Positions 1-5,028 of a stretch of 7,675 nt of DNA are shown one piece after another. Under the pieces are notes generated by a model. The model made no database searches and had not been told where the DNA came from. It was given only the letters and a program-made list of their open reading frames with translations. Each line of letters starts with the position of its first letter. Position 1 is the stretch's first letter. A program made the position numbers and the translations under genes. The stretch comes from Phycisphaerales bacterium (GTDB lineage: Bacteria; Planctomycetota; Phycisphaerae; SM23-33), in the NCBI GenBank assembly GCA_003171235.1, contig PMYM01000175.1, forward strand, positions 1 through 7,675, given 5' to 3'.

Positions 1-1
1 C

Positions 2-415
2 GTGCTGTGCTACACCAGCGACGACCCGATCATGGCCCGGCGGCTGCGGGACGCGGGGGCCGACTCGGTCATGCCCGCCGGCAGCCCGATCGGCTCGGGC
101 CAGGGCATCCTCAACCCCTGCAACATCCGGCTGATACTGGAAGACCTCAAGGCCGGCGCCCCGGATTACCCCGTGATCGTGGACGCCGGAGTGGGCACCG
201 CCAGCGACGTGGCCATCGCCATGGAACTCGGGGCCGACGGCGTGCTGCTCAATACCGGCGTGGCCGGGGCGGATGATCCCGTGGCGATGGGCCGGGCCAT
301 GGCCCTGGCCTGCCAGGCCGGCTACCTCGCCTGCCGCGCCGGGCGAATTCCGCGAAAACTCTACGCCTCCGCCTCCAGCCCGATTGAAGGCGTCGTCGGC
401 GGAAGAACAACTTAA
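2..415 (+). CDS. thiG: Thiazole synthase ThiG, C-terminal part (5' end outside window)
   Basis: ThiG makes the thiazole phosphate ring of thiamine in the cytoplasm from 1-deoxy-D-xylulose 5-phosphate, dehydroglycine (iminoglycine) and ThiS thiocarboxylate. The visible 137 residues are the second half of its (beta/alpha)8 barrel. They show the family's TSDDP near the start, the phosphate-loop motif GSPIGSG at residues 27-33 followed by GILNP, then VIVDAGVGTASD (58-69), AMELGADGVLLNT (73-85) and the ending AGRIPRKLYASASSPIEG. The GTG at bases 2-4 is an internal valine, so the catalytic lysine of the N-terminal half lies upstream of the window. One small variation is MPAGSPIG where MPLGSPIG is usual. 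The stop is TAA at 413-415. The C terminus looks complete. No other thiamine gene follows, so this is the downstream end of any thi cluster here. Confidence 0.96.
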   Translation: MLCYTSDDPIMARRLRDAGADSVMPAGSPIGSGQGILNPCNIRLILEDLKAGAPDYPVIVDAGVGTASDVAIAMELGADGVLLNTGVAGADDPVAMGRAMALACQAGYLACRAGRIPRKLYASASSPIEGVVGGRTT

Positions 416-661
416 AAAACAGAAGAAGAAACTCTCAACGCAGAGGACGCAGAGAACACAGAGGTTTAGAAAAGAAGAAAGACAAGAAAGCAGAAAAGCC
501 AAAAGCAGAAAAGACAGAAGCAGCAGTGAAAATCGCAGGAGTTTTCAGAGGGCATGGAAAAAGGAGTTTTTGAAAAGAACTCTTTCCTCTGTGTTCTCTG
601 CGTCCTCTGCGTTAAGAATTCCTGCTTTTTCTGTATCCTCTGCGTTTAGATTCTTAACCTT
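416..661. repeat. A/G-rich intergenic element with 28-bp inverted arms
   Basis: This gap contains no credible gene. Bases 437-464 (core CGCAGAGGACGCAGAGAACA) recur as an exact reverse complement at 586-613, giving 28-bp perfect arms around a 121-nt spacer. The arms are themselves built from a degenerate CGCAGAG(GA/AA) unit. A further partial copy of the right arm (CCTCTGCGTT) lies at 637-646. The spacer is strongly purine-rich on the + strand and carries a 12-bp direct repeat, AAAGCAGAAAAG, at 487-498 and 502-513. The left arm starts 21 bases after the thiG stop, so a transcript could form a long hairpin acting as a terminator or mRNA stabiliser. Similar CGCAGAG-type repeats are, from memory, common in environmental bacterial genomes. 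No transposase is encoded, so a non-autonomous (MITE-like) origin is only a hypothesis. Confidence 0.85.
611..658. repeat. 9-bp inverted repeat just upstream of the membrane-protein start
   Basis: GTTAAGAAT at 611-619 is repeated in inverse as ATTCTTAAC at 650-658, ending three bases before the ATG at 662. It overlaps the end of the right 28-bp arm and encloses the third partial repeat unit. In mRNA it would form a 9-bp, AU-rich stem with a 30-nt loop directly before the start codon, so it could affect translation initiation. The pairing is seen in the sequence. The regulatory effect is inference. Confidence 0.5.
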
Positions 662-1084
662 ATGGACCGCAAGACCCGCATCTGCATCTGGATCATCGTC
701 CTGGGCCTGGTGAACTTCCTGGCCTACACGGTGGTGTACGTGTCGCTGGGGGGCGACGCCATGAACGGGGCCATCCTCCGCGACGGCCGGTCCATGCTGC
801 ACTACTTCCTGGAGGCCAACGGCCAGCGGATGGAGGTCAGCCGCACGGTCTGGCTTTACTCGGCCGTGCACTCGATCAGCATCTGGCTGACGGTGGGGGC
901 GGTGCTGCTCTCGACACTGACGCTGGCCAAGGACCACATCGTCTCGCAGATGCACTCTTCCATAGTTCACGGGCGGACCTTCATGACCATCCTGGCCACG
1001 GTGGTGACGCTGATTACGGTGATCATCACCGCCTTCTTCGTACTCAAGACGCTGCGCAACCTGACCAACCCTGGTGGGATGTGA
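662..1084 (+). CDS. Small membrane protein of unknown function, three predicted helices
   Basis: I do not recognise a named family for this 140-residue protein. It has three hydrophobic segments long enough to span the membrane, at about residues 8-30, 64-88 and 107-128. A polar 33-residue loop (about 31-63) separates the first two, and a short basic/histidine stretch (KDHIVSQMHSSIVHGR) separates the last two. Basic residues DRKTR before the first helix suggest a cytoplasmic N terminus. ATG 662 is the first usable start, since an in-frame TAG lies at 647-649. No Shine-Dalgarno is visible, and repeat-derived sequence occupies the position where it should be. The stop TGA overlaps the helicase GTG by four bases, implying one transcript and coupled translation. 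High GC3, TM placement and the tight overlap all support a real gene. Its function is unknown. Confidence 0.8.
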   Translation: MDRKTRICIWIIVLGLVNFLAYTVVYVSLGGDAMNGAILRDGRSMLHYFLEANGQRMEVSRTVWLYSAVHSISIWLTVGAVLLSTLTLAKDHIVSQMHSSIVHGRTFMTILATVVTLITVIITAFFVLKTLRNLTNPGGM

Positions 1085-3111
1085 GCCGGGCGGCGGAACT
1101 TCTCTCTCCCCAGGGGCCCGTGGCCCTCGCCCTGGGCGGGTACGAGCGGCGGCCCCAGCAACTGGCGATGGCCCAGGCGGTGGAAGAAGCCTTCACCCAG
1201 CGGCAGCACCTGCTGGTTGAAGCCGGCACGGGCGTGGGCAAGAGCTTCGCCTACCTGGTGCCGGCCATCCTGGCCGTGCAGGATTCCCGGCGGGTGGTCA
1301 TTTCCACCTACACCATCGCCCTGCAGGAGCAGTTGATCCAGAAGGACCTGCCCTTCCTGGGCGAGCACCTGGGCCTGAAGTTCCGCCCCTGTCTGGGCAA
1401 GGGCCGGGGCAATTACCTCTGCGCCCGGCGGCTGGAAGTGACCACCCGCCGCGCGGGCAAGATGTTCTCCTCCGAGCGCGAGATCGACCAGTTGATGCAG
1501 CTTAACGAGTGGGCCGGCCGGCGCCCGGATGGCTCGCGGCAGGACCTGCATTTCGCCGTCTCCGAGAGCGTCTGGGAGCGGGTGCGGAGCGATTCGGCCG
1601 CCTGCGCCGGGGGGCGATGCCCGTTCTTCGACCGCTGCCCGTTCCAGATCGCCCGCCAGCGGCTCAGGCAGGCCAACCTGGTGGTGGTCAACCACGCCAT
1701 GCTCTTTGCCGACCTGGCCCTGCGCGCCCGCCAGGACGAGGCGGAACTGCTGGGCCCCTACGACCTCTTGGTGCTGGACGAGGCCCACACCGTCGAGGCG
1801 GTGGCCAGCGACCACTTCGGTCTGTCGGTAAATTCCGGCCAGGCCGCCGCCCTGCTGCGGGAACTGTACAATAGCCGCAACGACCGCGGCCTGCTCTCGC
1901 TCATGGGCGACATGCAGGCCATCGCCGCCGCCCGGCAGGCCGAGGCCGCCGCCGAGGGGTTCTTTGAATCCCTGGCCCAGGCCGCTCCGCCCGCCATCCT
2001 GCCCAACGGCCGGATAGACCGGGCCAACGCCCTGCCCAACCTGCTTTCCCCGGCACTGGAGGAACTGGCCAAGCACCTCGCCCGCCTGCGACCCGGCATG
2101 GAAGACGCTCCCACCCGCATGGAACTGCAAAGCTACCAGCGCCGCTGCCAGGACCTGGCCGGCATGGTCGACCAGCTCGTCGCCCAGAAGCAGGAGGGCT
2201 TTGCCTATTGGCGGACGGTCCGGCCGATGCGAGCAGGGCGGCACGTGACGTTTTCCTCGGCCCCCATCGACGTCGCCCCAATTCTGCGGGCGGCGCTGTT
2301 CGGGGCTATCCCATCGGTGGTGCTGACCTCGGCCACGCTGACCACCGGGCGGCCGGGGGTGGGCGGCTTTGACTACATCCGCGGCCGCCTGGGCCTGGAC
2401 GAGCCAGCCGAGCTGTGCCTGGACAGCCCGTTTGACTTCCGCCGCCAGGTGAAACTCTACATCGAGACCCGCCTGGGCGACCCCAACGACACCGCCCGCT
2501 TCCTGCCGGCCGCCTGCCGGGCCATCCAGCACTACGTCGAGGCAAGCTCCGGCCGGTGCTTCGTGCTCTTCACCTCCTACAGCCAACTGGACGCCGCCGC
2601 CGAGGCACTTGCCGACTGGGCGGCCCGGCAGAAGTACGAATTGCTGGTGCAGGGCGGGCCGCAACCGCTTTCGGCCATGCTGGAGAGATTCCGCAAGGGC
2701 GGGCGATGCGTGCTCATGGCCACCGCCAGCCTCTGGCAAGGCGTGGACGTGGTGGGGGAGGCGCTCTCCAACGTCATCATCGTCAAGCTGCCCTTCGCCG
2801 TGCCCGACAGCCCGCTGGTCGAGGCCCGCATCGAGGCCATCCGCCAGGCCGGCGGCGAGCCGTTCTTCGAGTACCAACTGCCCGAGGCGGTCATCCGCTT
2901 CAAGCAGGGCTTCGGCCGGCTGATCCGCTCCCAGAAGGACACCGGCATGGTGGTGGTGCTGGACCACCGCATCGTCACCAAGGGCTACGGGCGGCAGTTC
3001 ATCCAGGCCCTGCCGGACATCGAGATCATCCGCGACGCCTCCGGCGCCGGCCAGGCCCAACCCGCCGCGCCTGCCCGCAGACCCGCCCGCAAGACGCCAA
3101 AAGCCGAGTAG
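1081..3111 (+). CDS. dinG: DinG/XPD-family iron-sulfur ATP-dependent DNA helicase
   Basis: Superfamily 2 helicase of the DinG/YoaA/Rad3 group, which unwinds DNA 5'->3' using ATP and acts on R-loops, D-loops and forks during repair. The 676 residues show Walker A EAGTGVGKS (47-55), motif Ia ISTYTIALQEQL (74-85), four iron-sulfur cysteines C114, C175, C180 and C186 (the last three spaced 5 and 6 apart, as I recall for E. coli DinG), and DEAH at 233-236. The C-terminal RecA domain has VLTSATL (414-420), FVLFTSYSQL (494-503), LWQGVD (551-556) and motif VI QGFGRLIRS (609-617). All key residues are present. There is no N-terminal exonuclease domain such as Bacillus-type DinG carries. The tail (about 653-676) is Ala/Pro/Arg/Lys-rich and probably disordered. 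The GTG start overlaps the upstream stop (GTGA) with a weak GGTGGG before it. Assignment to DinG versus YoaA is not settled. Confidence 0.93.
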   Translation: MSRAAELLSPQGPVALALGGYERRPQQLAMAQAVEEAFTQRQHLLVEAGTGVGKSFAYLVPAILAVQDSRRVVISTYTIALQEQLIQKDLPFLGEHLGLKFRPCLGKGRGNYLCARRLEVTTRRAGKMFSSEREIDQLMQLNEWAGRRPDGSRQDLHFAVSESVWERVRSDSAACAGGRCPFFDRCPFQIARQRLRQANLVVVNHAMLFADLALRARQDEAELLGPYDLLVLDEAHTVEAVASDHFGLSVNSGQAAALLRELYNSRNDRGLLSLMGDMQAIAAARQAEAAAEGFFESLAQAAPPAILPNGRIDRANALPNLLSPALEELAKHLARLRPGMEDAPTRMELQSYQRRCQDLAGMVDQLVAQKQEGFAYWRTVRPMRAGRHVTFSSAPIDVAPILRAALFGAIPSVVLTSATLTTGRPGVGGFDYIRGRLGLDEPAELCLDSPFDFRRQVKLYIETRLGDPNDTARFLPAACRAIQHYVEASSGRCFVLFTSYSQLDAAAEALADWAARQKYELLVQGGPQPLSAMLERFRKGGRCVLMATASLWQGVDVVGEALSNVIIVKLPFAVPDSPLVEARIEAIRQAGGEPFFEYQLPEAVIRFKQGFGRLIRSQKDTGMVVVLDHRIVTKGYGRQFIQALPDIEIIRDASGAGQAQPAAPARRPARKTPKAE

Positions 3112-3157
3112 GGCACGCCGGTTCGCGAGCCAAGCGAGCGGTTCGGCCTGCGAATCA

Positions 3158-3189
3158 TAGGGCGAGCGGCTGCTGGGCTGCACGCGCAT
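3158..3189 (+). repeat. Dispersed repeat, copy 1 (core GGGCGAGCGGCTGCTGGGC)
   Basis: The 21 bases at 3158-3178 are identical to 4565-4585. Homology continues to about 3189 (…CGCAT) with two substitutions and one single-base gap. In this copy the GAGCGGC half (3164-3170) pairs only imperfectly with 3177-3183 (five Watson-Crick pairs, one G-U, one mismatch), whereas copy 2 forms a perfect stem. It lies in intergenic DNA after the helicase and in the same orientation as copy 2. Confidence 0.8.
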
Positions 3190-3225
3190 TCGGGATATAG
3201 GCCGGCTGAAACGACGACAGAATTA

Positions 3226-3254
3226 CCCGTGCAACAAGTTGCACGCCCCACGGG
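3226..3254. repeat. Hairpin with alternative pairing between convergent genes
   Basis: CGTGCAAC at 3228-3235 and GTTGCACG at 3238-3245 are perfect 8-bp inverted arms around AA. CCCGTG at 3226-3231 can instead pair with CACGGG at 3249-3254, which would exclude the outer part of the first stem. A stem between convergent genes could be a bidirectional terminator or a 3'-end stabiliser. However, no T-run follows directly on either strand (the nearest is TGTTTTG about 16 bases downstream of 3245), so I do not call it an intrinsic terminator. Confidence 0.5.
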
Positions 3255-3335
3255 ACTACGTGTTTTGTCACCATATTGAAACCGAGCAACCTTGCCTACC
3301 CGCTGAGTTCTCCTGAAACAGCCTGCAATCCTCGA

Positions 3336-4442
3336 TTACTTCAGCGCCGAAAGCTTGACTGCCTTGAGTTTGGGCGGTTCCTGGATGTAATAAAGGGTGT
3401 CGCCGCTAACGGCTGCGGCCAAGACATGCGTCATCAGCACCGTCTCCTGGCCTTGACGGTCCAGCCGGATCAGCTTGTCGGTTGTTTCAACCGCGTTTTC
3501 AGGAAGTACCGTGAGACATAGCAGATCGCCATCGTCACAGGTGTAGATGGCAATCATGTTTGGGTTCGATAAAACGGGCCCTTCCCACTTCCCATCGGTT
3601 GCGATCACCGAATAGTTGCTAAATCGAGCCGTCGTTGGTTGGGTACTGGGGGGCCTTCGTTGGATGCCCACGTACTTTCCGTTAGGCGAAATCGTCCCCG
3701 CAGGCATGGCATCGATGGTCCTCAAAACTTTCAGGTTTTCATCCATCACAAGCAATCTTCCCAGCTTGGGAAAAATCCTGCCGGGCTCAGGCGGCTCAGT
3801 CAGATGATCAGGATCGCCGACACCTATTATCGCCTTGCCGTCGGCGCTGGCGCCCCAGATGAAAACGTAGCCCTCACATTCGCTGATTTTCTTTCCGGTC
3901 ACGTCGAACAACACAGGCTTCTTTAGGCGCGTAGGACCGTTGCCGCTGGCCCAGGTACTGATCAAGAAGCTGTCATTGCCGCGCCAGACTGGCATGAGCC
4001 CGCTCCCTTCTGGCAAGGAGGCCTTGACCGCGACGGCCTTATCATTGCCGATTTCCAGTAAATAGAGCTGACTTTCGAAATGAGGCGAGGCATAAGTACA
4101 GCCTATCAAAGCATGTTTTCCATCAGGCGAGGGATAGACGATATCCAACCTCTGAGACGAGGAACCTGCCTCGTCGGGAATAAGCTCATTTGCGTCGGTC
4201 CACTTGCCGGTCTTGGTATCCAACTTTAAGCGATAAAGAATTGTACCGTTCATGCTATGGCCATACGCGAAGACTACCTCGCCAGCGGCGTAGATCCTGC
4301 GTATATAGACGTCCTTCGGCACGTTCCACACCTGGATGGTCGGCCCGCTGGCCGAACTTGACGAGGCAGGCGGAGCGGCGTTGGAAGCATTCAACCCTAG
4401 AAAGACGGCCAGGAATGACATCGCGGTAATCACAAACCTCAT
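3336..4442 (-). CDS. Secreted beta-propeller-like protein of unknown function
   Basis: Residues 1-22 of this 368-residue protein form a Sec signal peptide: basic start MRF, a hydrophobic core, then a likely cleavage near NASNA/AP. There is no lipobox cysteine. A Ser/Ala/Pro-rich linker (24-34) follows. The rest is beta-rich and includes three PD40/TolB-type strand turns, SPDGK (105-109), SADGK (199-203) and SPNGK (252-256), each followed by hydrophobic beta residues. This suggests a degenerate propeller in the periplasm or on the cell surface. No catalytic motif is recognisable. The open frame extends upstream to 4754, but ATG 4442 is chosen because it opens the signal peptide and has GAAAGGGG (4456-4449) six bases before it. 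GC content is visibly lower than in neighbouring genes, and the gene sits between two direct repeat copies. Both could indicate acquisition. The stop is TAA. Confidence 0.82.
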   Translation of the reverse strand: MRFVITAMSFLAVFLGLNASNAAPPASSSSASGPTIQVWNVPKDVYIRRIYAAGEVVFAYGHSMNGTILYRLKLDTKTGKWTDANELIPDEAGSSSQRLDIVYPSPDGKHALIGCTYASPHFESQLYLLEIGNDKAVAVKASLPEGSGLMPVWRGNDSFLISTWASGNGPTRLKKPVLFDVTGKKISECEGYVFIWGASADGKAIIGVGDPDHLTEPPEPGRIFPKLGRLLVMDENLKVLRTIDAMPAGTISPNGKYVGIQRRPPSTQPTTARFSNYSVIATDGKWEGPVLSNPNMIAIYTCDDGDLLCLTVLPENAVETTDKLIRLDRQGQETVLMTHVLAAAVSGDTLYYIQEPPKLKAVKLSALK

Positions 4443-4448
4443 TAACAG

Positions 4449-4456
4449 CCCCTTTC
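4449..4456 (-). promoter_or_regulatory. Shine-Dalgarno that fixes the start of the propeller gene
   Basis: Reading on the minus strand, GAAAGGGG ends six bases before ATG 4442. It is the only strong ribosome-binding site near any candidate start in this open frame. It selects the signal-peptide ATG over the in-frame ATGs further upstream, including 4754. Confidence 0.75.
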
Positions 4457-4472
4457 TTGTAGACGCGAGAGC

Positions 4473-4501
4473 ATGATAAGCAACGGCCGCCTTGGCGTCC
4501 A
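4473..4501 (-). promoter_or_regulatory. Likely sigma-70-type promoter for the propeller gene
   Basis: On the minus strand TGGACG (4501-4496, 4/6 match to TTGACA) and TATCAT (4478-4473, 5/6 match to TATAAT) are separated by exactly 17 bases. Transcription would start near 4466, leaving a leader of about 24 bases that contains the Shine-Dalgarno. The geometry is convincing, but no experimental support exists and such matches can occur by chance. Confidence 0.4.
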
Positions 4502-4564
4502 GGAGCAACTGTTCCGGTGCGGCGGGCGATTCTCTCATGCACTCGCCCCTGTAGGATAGCCAAG

Positions 4565-4594
4565 TAGGGCGAGCGGCTGCTGGGCCGCTCCGCA
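4565..4594 (+). repeat. Dispersed repeat, copy 2, with perfect 7-bp hairpin
   Basis: Bases 4565-4585 are identical to 3158-3178, in the same orientation and about 1.4 kb away. Within it GAGCGGC (4571-4577) and GCCGCTC (4584-4590) are perfect inverted arms around TGCTGG. Weaker homology with copy 1 continues to CGCAT at 4590-4594. It lies upstream of the propeller gene, beyond its predicted promoter. Confidence 0.82.
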
Positions 4595-4650
4595 TCAGCA
4601 GGTCAAATGTCCCTGCCTCCCGCGCGCCATTCCAGGCCGGGGCGGAAGGG

Positions 4651-4694
4651 CCGGCGGGGAATCCGCCGGTTGGCTTAGGAAGCCATCCGCCGGT
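4651..4694. repeat. Two back-to-back hairpins and a 10-bp direct repeat
   Basis: CCGGCGG (4651-4657) pairs perfectly with CCGCCGG (4663-4669) around GGAAT. One base later TGGCTT (4671-4676) pairs with AAGCCA (4680-4685) around AGG. ATCCGCCGGT occurs at 4661-4670 and again at 4685-4694, so the second copy could replace the first in pairing with 4651-4657. This compact, mutually exclusive fold is typical of REP-like elements. A structured RNA is less likely, because no downstream gene start is close. Confidence 0.55.
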
Positions 4695-4965
4695 CTGCTT
4701 TGCGAGAGGTTCAAGATGGCGATGAACCGACGGGCTGGGCGAATCGCTTTTCAAATATGGTCAGGTTTGCAAATCTCCCGGCCGATCCCGCCATCGCCAA
4801 CGTGAACCTGCCGCAAGAGGTCGCACGGGGATGGCTTTCTTTCCCTCCGTGGCGTCCGTTTGCCAGGGCTTCCTCCCCGGCCTTAAATGGCCAAAACATC
4901 CCGATGGGTTCTTCGGAGAGTCCGGTAGGGCGACTGTCTGCCGACTGGAAATACTGGCGGGCTGG

Positions 4966-4994
4966 TTGCATCGCGCCGGCGGGGGCACTAGACT
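4966..4994 (+). promoter_or_regulatory. Likely sigma-70-type promoter for the secreted hydrolase-like gene
   Basis: TTGCAT (4966-4971, 3/6 match) and TAGACT (4989-4994, 4/6 match) are separated by 17 bases. Transcription would start near 5001, giving a short leader of about 28 bases with AAAGG at 5016-5020, eight bases before the ATG at 5029. The match to consensus is modest. The spacing and the fit with the chosen start are the main support. Confidence 0.42.
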
Positions 4995-5028
4995 TTCCCA
5001 ACAACTCTCTTGTCGAAAGGTCAAGATC

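Larger units (their letters stand above)
3112..3335. other. Convergent intergenic region, repeat-containing, no gene
   Basis: This 224-base gap lies between the 3' ends of the helicase and the minus-strand propeller gene. I see no coding potential. It starts with short reiterated words: CGGTTCG at 3119-3125 and again at 3139-3145, and GCGAG at 3125-3129 and 3134-3138. It then contains the first copy of the dispersed repeat (from 3158) and a hairpin around 3226-3254, each listed separately. It must carry transcription termination for both genes, but no classical GC-stem-plus-U-tract terminator is evident. Confidence 0.6.
4443..5028. other. Divergent intergenic region with repeats and two promoters, no gene
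   Basis: About 590 bases separate the divergent starts of the two secreted-protein genes. Besides the promoters, ribosome-binding site, repeat copy and hairpins listed separately, bases 4700-4960 hold nothing I can name. Open frames cross it on both strands, but their translations are compositionally arbitrary and lack ribosome-binding sites. The repeats are crowded at 4565-4694. The length is larger than two simple promoters need, which fits accumulation of repeat elements. Confidence 0.6.

Noticed and set aside
437..646. Possible CRISPR array from repeated CGCAGAG-type units
   Set aside because: The main copies are inverted rather than direct, there are only two full ones, spacing is not uniform and no cas gene is present.
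416..661. Possible riboswitch or thiamine-related regulatory RNA
   Set aside because: It lies downstream of thiG, is low-complexity, and shows no TPP-riboswitch signature such as CUGAGA with its conserved helices.
273..713. 146-codon plus-strand frame across the thiG end and repeat element
   Set aside because: It overlaps thiG out of frame, then translates purine-rich repeat sequence into Lys/Arg/Ser-rich low-complexity protein, with no ribosome-binding site.
967..3189. 740-codon open frame on the minus strand opposite the helicase gene
   Set aside because: It is antisense to a gene with every helicase motif intact. Its translation is Gly/Ala/Gln/His-rich with no domains, as expected for a shadow frame in GC-rich DNA.
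4443..4754. 104-codon N-terminal extension of the propeller protein
   Set aside because: It would bury the signal peptide inside the protein and would be translated across the repeat copy and hairpins. A strong Shine-Dalgarno marks ATG 4442 instead.
4831..5028. 66-codon N-terminal extension of the hydrolase-like protein
   Set aside because: The signal peptide begins at 5029, preceded by AAAGG with 8-base spacing. The extension contains the likely promoter and has no coding character.
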